The notes beneath the pieces were generated by a model. That model saw nothing but the letters and a program-made list of their open reading frames with translations. It had not been told where the DNA came from and searched no databases. DNA of 64,000 nucleotides from Daphnia pulex (lineage: Eukaryota > Arthropoda > Branchiopoda > Diplostraca > Daphniidae). Below are positions 36,017 through 47,545 of this stretch, one piece after another; the first letter of the stretch is position 1, and each line of letters opens with the position of its first letter. Made by a program: the position numbers and the translations under genes. The DNA is taken from NCBI RefSeq assembly GCF_021134715.1, contig NC_060027.1, positions 372,001-436,000 on the forward strand, read 5' to 3'.

Positions 36017-38197
36017 ATGAATACCATAATGGACGTTAATTATATACATGTTAAAATAACCAGTGGTTTATATTCACTCGTGGAGGACAGTGAAGCATCC
36101 AAAAAGAAGGTCTGGGAAAAATTCCTTCGCATTGTTTACTGTGATACCAGGAAAATGGTGACAGACGATAACTCGTGTAGAGGCTACGCTGCGTGTAAGG
36201 TTTGTGGACAGATTTGCCGTCTGGGGCCCAAAGGCGGAACTAAAGAACTGGAGGATCATTTCAGCCTCTGTTCTCGAGCAGCAGCAGCAGACAATACGGC
36301 ATTAAGGTACTGATCATTTGGTCATCCGTTATAATAGTGAATCCTATTTTATTTTTATTTTTAATTTAAGATTAGCAGAAAAGCAATTGAAAAAGGAAAA
36401 CAAGAATCAGACCGAAAAGGAACGTAAGGATGAAATTAAAGCACTCAATAAGGAATCGGCGTTTTTAGTGATGGGTCAAGAAAGTGAAACAATCCCATTG
36501 GAAGAGATTACAAAAGCTCGTCTAACGCGTGCTTGTCTGTCGGAAATTCCTCCATCGATAGTCCAATTTTTCACGGATGGAAAATCTCCAAAGGATAGGC
36601 CAATGAGTAAAACATTATTTTATGTTTTTTTTTATTAATTAATTTACCTGATTTTCTTGATGCAATCTGCAGACTTTTACGAAGAGCTTCAAGTACAATT
36701 GAATGTACTTTGGGAACGGTTTTGTGAAGCTAAGAACGAAGCTTACACCGCTTACACAGAGGCGCAAAACGGTGCACTTACGAAGGTAGGATAACTTTTT
36801 AACTTTAACACATCTAGACATCGTGATTTTAATTTAAATTTTTAAAATTAAGCAACAGGCAATTTACACTGTTCAAAACGCAACGCCAGTTCAACCCAAC
36901 CTTCATCTTGGGCTTTCCTATTCCTCGGCGAATGGCATTGACATCACCTGGGTGCCAACCGATGTTAAGTCTACACTGGGCTTTGATCGAGTACTTGTTT
37001 AAATAAGACATTTTCTTACATCTGTAAAATTTCAAGTCACAATATATCGAAACGTTACAGATTAGCATGATTGGACGTAATTTGTCAGAACTGGTTCATC
37101 CAGAGGACTACGCGGAGATTGTTCGTGTTTTTCTGACGGAACCATCTGCCGATGGTAGGCCTACTGTCGAGGACTCGAAAGACTTTACTTTTCCCGATTG
37201 TCGGATAACAGAATCCATCATCCATCGGTCGAAAACGGCACCTCAGTACCACACAGTTTTCTTGACCGGATACATCCGCCAGTGCATTCGAACTTCACGA
37301 GAGAAAACTAGTCATCAAGACAAGCAAATTATGCCTGCCTATACGGACTGTAGTTGTTGGCCCCGACTAGCTTCGTTTATCCACATCCGGACATACTATC
37401 AGTATATGACACTACACTCCATAGACGGAAGAATCATTCAAGCAGATAAACGGTTAGTTTTACTCTATTTTAAAAAAGCAGTCTAACTTATTGATATCGA
37501 ACAAATGCAGGATCAAAATGGTTGCAGGTTATACGTGCGAGGAAGTCGTAAACAAAAAAGCTCACGATTTCATTGTAGAAGACGCCGTCAGTTTTGTTTC
37601 TGAAGCCCAAAACTATTGTGAGTTGTGCAAGAAAACGAAATTTAAATGTTTTATTGAATTTGTTACTATTTGATTAACAGGGGTGGAAAAAAATGGCCGT
37701 GCAAATTGCATATCTTACCCATTAAAGGGTAAACACCAGATTGTTCATGTGAAATCTCGAGGTGAATTCGTTTACTATCGAGATTCTGATACTAATCAAA
37801 TGGTTTTTGGTTTTATTTTAAGCAATACTCTTATTCAGTAAGTTAAATCATATACGAATTGTTTGTCTTTAACGACTGAATTGAGCGTTCTATCACAGTG
37901 AGGACGACTATCAAAGAGAACGATCATATCTTCAAGAGCAATGGAATACTTCCTGTGATACTTCAACATCATCGGTAATCACGGAATAATATTTTACACG
38001 CAATCTAAACTACAGGTTCACCATCAATGTGCTAGGTTGAAGAAAGTTACAATATTTCTTCGTCCACACCGGAGGCTTGTGGCATTGGCACACCAGTTCC
38101 AATGGAGCAAGACTCAATGGCAACGGATTTTCAAACATCATTTGCACTCTCCCCCGATGTATCTTTTTGTATGTCTCCCGATTTGTCTTTCTCTTAG
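36017..38197 (+). CDS. BED-like zinc finger plus PAS-domain protein, no bHLH seen
   Basis: Nine exons (36017-36306, 36371-36606, 36673-36785, 36853-36990, 37061-37452, 37511-37617, 37681-37837, 37899-37974, 38036-38197) give about 556 residues. An in-frame stop just upstream supports the start. Residues about 30-90 look like a BED finger: aromatic VWEKFLRIV, then CKVCGQIC with 13 residues to LEDHFSLC. A charged helical stretch follows (LAEKQLKKENKNQTEKERK). A PAS-like core follows: VPTDVKSTLGFDRISMIGR with LSELVHPEDYAEIVRVF, and a HTVFLTGYIR strand. A second PAS-like unit (MTLHSIDGRIIQADKRIKMV with GYTCEEVVNKKAHDF) ends in FVYYRDSDTNQMVFGFIL. The Ser/Thr-rich tail could be an activation region. 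I see no bHLH segment. The C-terminal end is less sure: other frames stay open after 38197. Probably a nuclear regulator; no orthologue is recognised. Confidence 0.75.
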
Positions 38198-38664
38198 CTG
38201 GATGGCAATCTATCACCTTGCACAATGGAATCAAAGAAGGAAAGGACATCGAACACGTTTTCTACTCCACTACACTTCCAACTGAATGCGCTGCTTGCGC
38301 ACCCAGTTTGCCAAATGTCGAAACTATTTAAGTAAAAAATGAACTGTAAATCGCACACACACTAATGTCTAAATAGGTACTTTTCTTTTAAGTTATTGAA
38401 TCATGTCTTTAAATTTGAGATACAAGAATAAAGAAGGAATTATTATTTGAATGATAAATATTAGGCCAAGTGTTAATGCTAAACAAATCACTTTTCTATC
38501 CTGAACTCGTTTATAAAGAAAAGTTCCCATACTAAATCATAAACTAGTAGTAGCTTAGTCCTTAAAAATGAAATTTGTTAAAAAACTATTTATTAAGAGT
38601 ATCCATTATGAAATTTTGCACACATTTTTGACATTTAGCATAAAATTAATCAAGACATACTTGG
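38198..38664. other. Convergent gap between the BED-PAS gene and BCL7
   Basis: Contains the 3' UTRs. Two other frames stay open to about 38330, so the BED-PAS gene could extend here if an extra splice is used. No other signal. Confidence 0.4.
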
Positions 38665-39240
38665 TCATTCCATTTTTAATCTCTTCACTCCGGGTTCATA
38701 CAAAGAATTGGAGTCTTCTGACGCCATGAGCTGTGTGGATGCAAAGTCAAGTGGACCTTGAGATTCACTTGTCAGGGAAAAACCTATAAGGGATTAACGG
38801 AATGAGCCAACAATGCAATCGAAACATTTCATAAAAAATAAATACTTGTGTTTGAATCTTCTCCACTGAAACTGATAAAAGATGTCTCTTTTTTGGAGGT
38901 GTCGTTTTCTTTGTTCATTTTCGAATCTTTTCCCTTCTTTTTCTGTTGAATATTACACACCTGGTTAGCCAAAAACAGTCTAGAACAATTATCGTGAATG
39001 TTTACCACCATTTCTATTTGAGAAACTGGAACCCATTTGAAAATTTTCATTGTAGTGTCTCCGATTGTAACCCATTTCTTCTCCCTGCACAAAATTAAAC
39101 CAAATTCAAGGACAAGTTCTATGAATTGATCAATTGAAGAAAACAACATACCAATGCCGGACTTTGTCCACGACTTGCATGACTCGTTTGATGTCATCTT
39201 TAGCTCTGCTACGTGTTTCTGCCCTAACTGACCGAGACAT
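38665..39240 (-). CDS. BCL7: BCL7-family subunit of the BAF (SWI/SNF) chromatin-remodelling complex
   Basis: Four exons (39240-39152, 39084-39006, 38942-38846, 38783-38665) give 127 residues. The N terminus ([19 protein letters not shown], then [25 protein letters not shown] and FKWVPVS) is the BCL7 signature, almost identical to human BCL7A-C. Next is a Lys-rich segment and an acidic Ser-rich tail ending in KRLKME, shorter than vertebrate versions (about 200-230). The intron 38943-39005 is only 63 bases, a multiple of three and open in frame, so an unspliced isoform would add 21 residues ([13 protein letters not shown]) after [10 protein letters not shown]. The spliced form matches the family better. 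BCL7 binds the nucleosome acidic patch through its basic N terminus and supports BAF remodelling. Confidence 0.93.
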
Positions 39241-40251
39241 TTTCAGTTGTATCCCAGGAATTCACACGATTTGTTTAAAGTTGAAAAACATAAATAGTAC
39301 TTTGACACAACAAAACTATGTGAAGTAAGCGCACAGACAGAGCGAATGAATGGAGCGAAGGAAAATGTCAAAATGGACTACAGCGTCCGCGTTGACGTTG
39401 CCAGATTCCTTTAAAAGGTTTCTATTCCGTTTTATCTTTTTTCTCAAAAATACGTCAAGAAAATCAATTCTATATCGAATTTAAAAAAATCTTCGATAGA
39501 ATTGTGCTGTAGAGATTGCATTCTTGATTCGCCAACATAAATCAAACAATGCAATAATTCAGTATTCATGATGTGGCGTCTAGTTACCATGGCGACCGGA
39601 GAAGGACAAAACGCTTCGCAAATTCAAAACAAAACTTGTCCACCGTGCAAATCAATAATGATCCCCTGAACTACCAACTTTAGTGCAGATTTCTTACCTC
39701 AAACTAGCTAGGTGAAATGCCATCGCTTGAAACCCAATAAAAATATCGTGAAAAATTGTCTCCGTGCATTTGTGCTGTTCGTGTGCATTGGTCAAATTGC
39801 CGTGTCGTATAGATCCCGTTGCCGTAATGACAATACGGGGGCGGTCACAAAGTAAAAACAAGAGGGTGGTATCAACAATAAGGACACCAAAAACAAACGG
39901 GACTGTGCGTAGACGAAGAGTGGGTGGTGAGGGGCAGAGCTAGAAGTTCAATCATCATAACTTTTCCACCGCTCTCCGCACCCACACATAGAGCGCTAGT
40001 AAAGATCGATTGAAAGAGGGGAGAAAACAGTAGATCGAGATACATACATATATACTAGTCTGAGTAGTAGTAGTGTACTAGCAACCTCAAAAATAACAGA
40101 TAGAAAAGGGAGCGTGCCTTATAAGAGAACTCGACACTCGTCGACAGTCATCGACCGAGCTCAGTAGCCAAACTCAAGTCGACTAGTGCACAGGAAATGA
40201 TCTTGGATTGGTCACTAATTGTTTGACGACAAAATTTACCTCAAACTCAAC
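39241..40251. promoter_or_regulatory. Divergent interval between BCL7 and the KIF12-like gene
   Basis: Includes a possible KIF12 core promoter at 40118-40166 and no exon I can support. The first 150 bases above 39240 should be the BCL7 promoter and 5' UTR. Confidence 0.4.
40118..40166 (+). promoter_or_regulatory. Possible core promoter of the KIF12-like gene
   Basis: A TATA-like CTTATAAG is followed about 40 bases later by GCTCAGTAG, which contains an arthropod-type initiator (TCAGT). The spacing is a little long for a classic TATA-Inr pair. The coding start is about 90 bases downstream. Confidence 0.3.
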
Positions 40252-43200
40252 ATGGGACTGACCCGGAACAGTAAACAAGGATCCGTTCGACGAGCCAGCT
40301 CTTCCGAAGGGTAAATATTTTTCCAAATTCAAAATTTTGAAATGATTTTGATTGAACCACATTTGTCGAAATAGGTTCGGTAGCGCTTCGTCTTATTCCA
40401 ATACAAGTTCGTTCGGATCTCTGGCCGATCTGGGCAATGACAACAGCCCCGATGATTTGGGTAACATTAGCGTCGTCGTCAGGTGAGTAGTAGAGACACG
40501 TCAATCACCCCCCACCACCCTATTATGATTGGACTAGACAATATTGATTGGGTTATATTATTATTGCTGTCAGAGTGCGACCGTTAAGCGAGCGGGAAAT
40601 TCAACGGAACGACGACACCATTATTCAAGTTCTCAGCCATGAGCAGATAATGATGCGACCAGACGTCCGAGCCAATGGACAAAGTGCCATCAGCGGTTCG
40701 CAGTCCACTTTCAATCAAACGCTGACCGCCAAATCGTTCACGTTCAACGCCGTTTTCGATCAAACGGCCAGTCAATCGGAGATGATGGAAAAATCCGGAG
40801 TGGCCAAAATCATCGCCATGGCCATGGAAGGCTATTCGACCACCGTCTTTTGTTACGGGCAGACAGGATCGGGCAAAACGCACTCACTCACTGGCCCGCC
40901 CCATTTGGTACGTGCTGGTAGTTATACACATGCACTCCCGTGTTTTTCTTACGACATATATAATAGCGCTCTGATGTTTGTTATAGTTCCAGGACCAACC
41001 GGATCCCTTCTCGGAAGAACACGGGCTCATCTATCGAGCCTTCGTTCACCTTTTCGACCGATTGAAGGAAAAGTCCAAGTCAGATTGCACCTATATTATC
41101 AAAGCTTCTTTCCTGGAAATCTACAACGAAAAGGTAAAAAAAAAAATGAATAAAATAAAATAAAAATGAATCAACTTTTCCCCTTCGTCCCTACAATAGT
41201 AGTAGTAGTACATGTGTGTTAGTTCCTCTCGCCCTATGTAAGAGCTGCTACCCCCCTCTATTACCTAGAGCAAGTCTCCAAATGGTGGATTGCGTGAGAC
41301 CGGCCGAGTGCAAAGGGAGGGTACAAGTTTTTTTTCCCAGGGAAGAAGGAGTATAGGCTACTTTTCACGTGTACACCGTTTGCTATATTCACCACTCATC
41401 GATCACGAGGCGTAAGAAAGTTGTGACAGCGTTCAAGTCAAAGCCCATGATCGTAATTGGTTCGAGCGAATTTCCCAACTTGTCCCAAGTAGTTAGAGGA
41501 AACAACTTGAATCTATATCAAACTTTTGGCTATTATGCAAATGCCCAATTTGGCAGGTGATCGACTTACTCAATCTCAGCACCTTCAAGAAACCGCTGCA
41601 GGTGCGCTGGTCAAGAGTCGCCGGTGGTTTCTACGTCGAGAATCTCTTTACAGTTGAATGCGAGGTAAAACAACGTATACTTGTCAGTAGAGTTGCGTAA
41701 CGGTGGTGTCGCCCTTGCATCACGCACCGCAAACATTCGCACGAGATGACAATACTTACCAAACTTTGTGGTGTGTGTGTCACTTGCATCCAGGAATTCG
41801 ACGATCTGCTGGCCGTCCTAGAGGAAGGAATGAAGAACCGAGCTGTCGGCAGTCACGGGTAATCAAATTTCCGTTCACATTTGGGTGCACATTCTGTAGG
41901 TTTCTCGTCTGATTGTGTCACAGCATGAACGACTATTCCAGCCGCAGTCACACCATTCTCACCGTTCACGTCATCTCCGAATTGCAGGTGACGAATGACC
42001 TGAAATTTGCATGCATAAAATAATGAATTTGATTATCGAGTTGTATACAGGCATCAGAGGAGGGTGTTTACCTGAGTCGGCACGGCAAAATCAACTTTGT
42101 CGATCTGGCCGGTAGCGAAATGACCAAGAAAACCAACAGCCAGGGTAAAACACTCGAAGAGGCCAATAACATCAACAAAAGTTTGATGGTCCTAGGTAAA
42201 ATAGAAAACAAAATAATGAATTAAACGATTTTAGGCTAATTTGATTGATTTAGGCTATTGCATATCGCAACTGAGCGACCCGAGGAAACGGAACGGACAC
42301 ATTCCTTACCGCGATTCCAAATTGACTCAACTCTTATCCGATAGTCTTGCCGGAAACGGGGTCACCTTAATGGTAATCAATCAATCAGAATTTATGATTT
42401 TATATACAAGAAATGAATTGATTATCGTACAGGTGGCGTGCGTGTCCCCGGCGAGATCCAATTTGTCCGAGACTCTCAACACGCTCCGTTACGCCGCCAG
42501 GGCGAAACACATTCGCAACAAACCGGTCGTCGTCATGGTAGCACATCTCGCCGAAGAAAACCAAATCTATAAAGATCAGAAATAACATTTCAAATTGATT
42601 CCAGGATCCCAGGGAGGCATTGATTTTAAGTTTAAAACGGGAAGTGATGGCCCTACAGGAGGAGAATGTTCACCTGCGCAATTTGGTCGACATGGAGAAA
42701 TCGGTCAACACCCAGCAACGGCCGGTGACATCCGTCATTCGATCCTCAACTCCCGCCGAGGAAGATTTGCTGATTGGAGCAGCACTGACCACGCCGAGAT
42801 TGGGCGATTTACCCACCCAGGAAGCCCAGGAACTGCTGCACAGTCTCTTGCAAGAAAATCGAGCCCTCAGGAAAGAAAACACCGATCTCTACTCACTCAG
42901 GGAAGCCTTGCTGAGACAGCAGGAGGCCGTTACCAAGCAAAACGAGCGGCTCATCAAACAGATTGAGGGCAAACCTATGTATGCAAATGAGTCAATTATT
43001 GAAAACTTGCAAAATGTGTGTTTTTTTTTTAATGATTATTACTTAACAGAAGAACGCCTCGAGCTCCTATGGCGCTTCTTGCGGTCAACGATCCAATCAA
43101 GAATGAAGGATCGATTAGGGGTGGATCTGTTTCGGCTAGAAATTCTCCGTTACCGCCGTTGAAACGTTCGAATTCTCTGATATCCATCCCTGGTCAATCG

Positions 43201-43703
43201 TCTCTCATTAGTCCTTTAAACCAGAGTATCACTTTGTTAGATCAACAGTCGACTGTCATGGGTCTTAACGGCACCTGCATCTTACCTGTAAAATAATCCT
43301 CCAAAATCAATTCAATGAAATTAATCATGAGACTAACTGCAACTAATGATTTAAATTCTAGATGACAGTGAGCAAAGAAATGACCAAGAGAGGGTTCAAC
43401 GCGAGTAAATCGGCAGATAATAAAATCAACGACGACAATGGCGACAGTTTGAATTTAGATCCGGCCATGCTTTCCCCTCCGCAAGTGTACGGGCACCGGA
43501 AGAAATTGACGGATTTGAAAATAGACATGAATTTCGTACCAAAGAAGAACAAGATGAAGAGAAGCAGCAGCATTGGAGTTGGCAGTAATTTACCATCGCC
43601 GGATGGCAAAAGCAAAACCTTTTCTCAGCAGCAGCCGAGGATTCGCGTAGCGAATAGCTCCAGCACCACTAATGGGGCAGCGGCCGGGTCCTATACCAAA
43701 TAA
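40252..43703 (+). CDS. KIF12: Kinesin-like motor protein of the KIF12 type
   Basis: Thirteen exons (40252-40310, 40375-40482, 40574-40907, 40987-41133, 41557-41664, 41794-41858, 41924-41987, 42051-42195, 42254-42372, 42433-42537, 42605-42978, 43050-43287, 43362-43703) sum to 735 residues in frame. The motor domain starts near residue 50 ([19 protein letters not shown]). The P-loop is GQTGSGKTH (151-159), switch I YSSRSHT, switch II VDLAGSE, with [19 protein letters not shown] and [18 protein letters not shown] closing the motor. A short coiled coil follows ([15 protein letters not shown]), then a long Ser/Pro/Lys-rich tail. The N-terminal motor with ALILSLKRE and QENRALRKE after the neck fits KIF12 rather than kinesin-1. 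KIF12 is a plus-end-directed microtubule motor linked in vertebrates to kidney and bile-duct epithelia. The 423-base intron after exon 4 is the longest and holds a GTA repeat. Confidence 0.88.
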
Positions 43704-44480
43704 ATTCAATTTCTTAATTAAATCTTCATGCAATTTTTTCCCCCGCATGTTAAACAACACATCTGCAAACTTATTATCACAATCATTAACTTTATGATAT
43801 TATAATGTATGGAATCAACAAATACAAGTTGGAGATTGGCAATTACATTAAACAACGGGGGAATATTTAATGACTTGATTATAATGTAATTCGCAATCTA
43901 ACGACACAAATGAACTCGTAGGAAATACCAAACCATTTTGAATAATAGTAAAGCTTATATAAGAGAAACATTATCTCTGTTGGTGGAAATGGAATTCAAA
44001 TATAGATGGACTTGAATTCATGATTGGTGTCCAAAGAGATTTACCGACTTGAAGGCTATATTGACTTATTTCCTGTTTATACAATACTCTGCACATCCTA
44101 CTAGAGAAACCGAACTGTTCGAGCGAAATCAAGCTAGCTTTGGAAACTAAATGAATTTTTTAGAATTGAAAGTTGCCTTGGTTTTCAAACAACTTGTGTA
44201 AGTTGGGCAGACTTTTTCTAAAAAACTAATCACACGGACAGTTCAAACTACAAAGAATAGAAATGAAACTGCGGAGACATTTTCTATAAATCCTTTGGTA
44301 TATACTGGAATCTCGCAACTGGACATTTCGATTCGTACAGAATCAGCACCAAGTTTGGTTTAGCCTCTCTAGAATAGCTGATGAATGACTTGCAGAGCAG
44401 CGCAGTTGTAACTTCAACCGCACGGGACTTCAAACGTAGAATAGGCTGAATAGTAGTGCTCCTAAAGAGCTACAGTCAAG
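43704..44480. other. Gap between KIF12 and the first ionotropic receptor
   Basis: AT-rich, with no recognisable exon. Should contain the KIF12 3' UTR and the receptor promoter. Confidence 0.45.
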
Positions 44481-46447
44481 ATGTTAGTTTTGGTTATTCT
44501 CTTGGCATTGGCAAGTTCAACTCTTCAAACAAAAATTACCAGTAATAGTACTAGTAAGATAAAAGATAGCGAGATTTTGCAAGGCCAGCACTTGAGAGTG
44601 TCCGCATTTCACGTTAGTATTTTCCATTAACTACTGACTAAAAAACAAAAAACGTTGTAAATGATTTGATTTTGCGCGCACAGTATCCCCCATTTTTCAT
44701 GGTTACGCAAGGGAAAGATGGCAATGCAATTTACAGCGGGTATTGTTATAACATAATTGATTGGATGGCTCAACAATATCAATTAAGGTGAACATTTCAA
44801 CATTTTTCGCTTTTGAAATAAGGCATGTGCTCTCACTTAATTGACTTTACTCGAAAAGAATCACTTTCGTGCCTGTCAATCAATCGGAGATTGTCAAATT
44901 CGGAATAACCCAAGCCATGATTAATCAACTGGTCAAGACAAAAGTAACGTGAAATATTGACGGAAGTAACAAATAATCCACCCATAATTTTGTGTTTTTA
45001 AATCATTGAAGGAAGTAGATATTATCCCAATGGTACTTATCCCAACGGTGGAACGGACTCGTTTAATGGATTTCACAATCCCTTTGCTGATTGGCAATAG
45101 TCGTTTGATGCTTCGTTATCCCGAGAAGGAGAGTCGCCTAGTTGCTGTTGTACAACCCTTTTCGTTGTTGGTAAATCGTCACGGACATCACCATAACTTG
45201 TTACTGCTCGAATTCAGACATTTTGAATAATTGTATCTTGTGTTTTCATAGACTTGGGCGTGTTTGTTTATAACTTTTGTAGCTATGATTGGAACATTGG
45301 CCATCTTCAGTCGATATCAAAATACTCGCAATTCCAGCTCAGTCTCAACGTCATTTTGGGAAATTCTGGGACGCAATACACTTACAACCCTAGGGCTTCT
45401 AACTGGACAAGGTCGGTGCAATAATAATACTGAACGAAAAATAATCTACCTAAACGAGTGCGTTCATTCCGTTACTTAAAGGTTTCTACATCCCGCAAAA
45501 TCTCCGACTCCACATCCGAATTCCGATCGCTCTTTGGTGTCTGGTTGCGGTCGTCATCTGCAACGCTTACAGCGGCACTCTGACCTCATTCCTGACGGTT
45601 ACCAAAATGAAACCAATTATAAACTCTCTAGAAGAGCTGGCGAGCAGCGACCACTACAAATTGACAGCGGAATACAATAGCGCCTTCAACGACAAATTTC
45701 TGGTATCAAAACCAATTGGTTGTCTTTCAACAATATTGATGATTTTCTCTGTTTTTCCATTCAACATTTTAGAAGGCTAAATCTGGCTATCTCAAAGTCC
45801 TTGGGGATTCTCTACGCCAGAATCCTCATCTTCTCTTTCGTGATTACAACGAAGCAATTGATAACGTGTTGAAAAAAGATGCCGTCTACGTGAGAGTACG
45901 CTAAATATTGCGCATATTTCTACGAATTAAAGTGCGTAAACAGTACTCACTTGTTTCTCGTCCTCGGCTCTGTAGGGTGGTGCTGACATTTTAAGCAGGA
46001 TCTATGAGGATGTGACAGCTAATAACGGGAAATGTCGGCTGACTGCTTCGAAACCGTTGAGCGATGTCTTGTTTTTATCTTTTGGACTAAAAAAGGGAGA
46101 ACATTACAACACTATTTTCAATAAAGGGTAATATGCAATTTAATAAAGTTTCAAAAATATCGATAGTTTCTATACTCTTTTTTTTTTTGTCTTTTATGCC
46201 ATGATTTCTTGAAAGGCTGACAAGACTGCGCGAGAGCGGACTGTTAACTTATTGGTTGAGTCAAGTTACACCAAATATTGACAAATGCATGATTACCAGT
46301 AACAACGTGGCCAAGCTCAGCAATTCGAAGATTCGCAAGTTGAATATAGTTGACACATCTAGCATTTTTCTGCTTTTGATCGCCGGAATATTGTCCTCTT
46401 TGCTTTGTTTCTTTGGGGAGTTCACGATTCGCTATTTCACGAGATAA
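44481..46447 (+). CDS. Divergent ionotropic receptor (IR, iGluR-like chemoreceptor), tandem copy 1
   Basis: Nine exons (44481-44612, 44684-44787, 44859-44943, 45012-45170, 45252-45411, 45482-45702, 45773-45895, 45976-46127, 46216-46447) give 455 residues. A signal peptide (MLVLVILLALASS) leads straight into the S1 ligand lobe (LRVSAFHYPPFFMVTQG, YSGYCYNIIDWM, VDIIPMVL, RTRLMDFTIPLL). There is no long amino-terminal domain, as usual for divergent IRs. TM1 is WACLFITFVAMIGTLAIF, the pore region LGLLTGQGFYIP, and TM2 LWCLVAVVICNAYSGTLTSFLTV. S2 (LTASKPLSDVLFLSFGLKKG, LRESGLLTYWL) and TM3 (SIFLLLIAGILSSLLCFFGEF) end the protein. IRs are ligand-gated cation channels of chemosensory neurons, normally working with co-receptors such as IR25a. 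The neighbour at 47546 is its tandem duplicate. Confidence 0.93.
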
Positions 46448-47545
46448 GTCCTTGGCTGGAAATCAAATCAATAATCAGTCCTTTTTACTTTCTGAATGTA
46501 AACATTTAGTCAATTAATAATCACCCCGCAACAGACCAGTACGAACCAATATAATACCAGACCTTTTTGAAAAAAATCATTGTTGTGTCTTTAGTAGAAA
46601 TCCTCTGTCGATTCTTCAATTAATTTGCGTTAATGGCACAGGTGCACCTAAATGGGAGAGAGAAAAAATCACACTATTATTGTTCTGACTGGAATCGTTG
46701 AAAATATATATACTGGTAGTCGATCATTAATCCAATACATGATATTTCGTTTAATTTGTATAGATTCTTACTGCTAAAACAAAAGTAATGCTAAATTGAC
46801 AGCCGGTACTGACGCGGCACGATACAATTGGCAGTTAGCGAAAGACGGAAGATTTGAATGTTGATGATGACTTAACAAAGCCTACTAGGTAAAATTTTAG
46901 AGAATTGCGCAAGAAAAATTGGCGTTCATCTTTCACCAATACGATCAAACATTTCCTACATGCGGGCCAGCCACCAGCGCTGAATTCAAATGACTAAATA
47001 AGATGTGCTTGAATGCTTCACTGGTTTCAAATTAAAACTGCATTTACTGATCCGTATTGAGGTAGGATTACTCGTCCAAGGTCTCTAATGTAAAATATCA
47101 GTTTGAATTATAGATACTTTGTTCTCCTCCCATGCAAACCTAACCACAAATACGAACCGCTGAAAATTTTACAATTGATGCATGTGTTTTGTACCGTGCC
47201 TTAGTTGAGATAAGACGCACGAATGCCCAGTTAGAATTATACCGGTAGTACTAACAATTAATTAAACCGCATTAGACATTTCGTTCTGGCAATTCCAACA
47301 AATCAACAGTATCGTTGTTCAGACAACTGACAGCACTTAGAGGTAAGAAACGCAAATCAATTTCAATTCAGACTACTGTATAATTGCATGGCTGAATCTC
47401 CTAATATTTAAAGCAATCGGAATCTTTGCGCATCCATCGTGGGCAGACCGTGACTAGACATTTCCTAGTCTGCTGCAAATTAGAACTTTGGGTATCAGCT
47501 ACAAGTCAAAATCCATTCACCAATAGGCTCCCCTAATCAGTCACA
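46448..47545. other. Spacer between the two ionotropic receptors
   Basis: About 1.1 kb with no receptor exon or pseudogene remnant recognised. Presumably holds the 3' UTR of copy 1 and the promoter of copy 2. Confidence 0.45.

Noticed and set aside
38159-38197. A 39-base GT..AG segment near the end of the BED-PAS gene that would extend the protein if spliced
   Set aside because: Shorter than any other intron in the window, and its sequence is open and in frame as coding. I kept the stop at 38195-38197.
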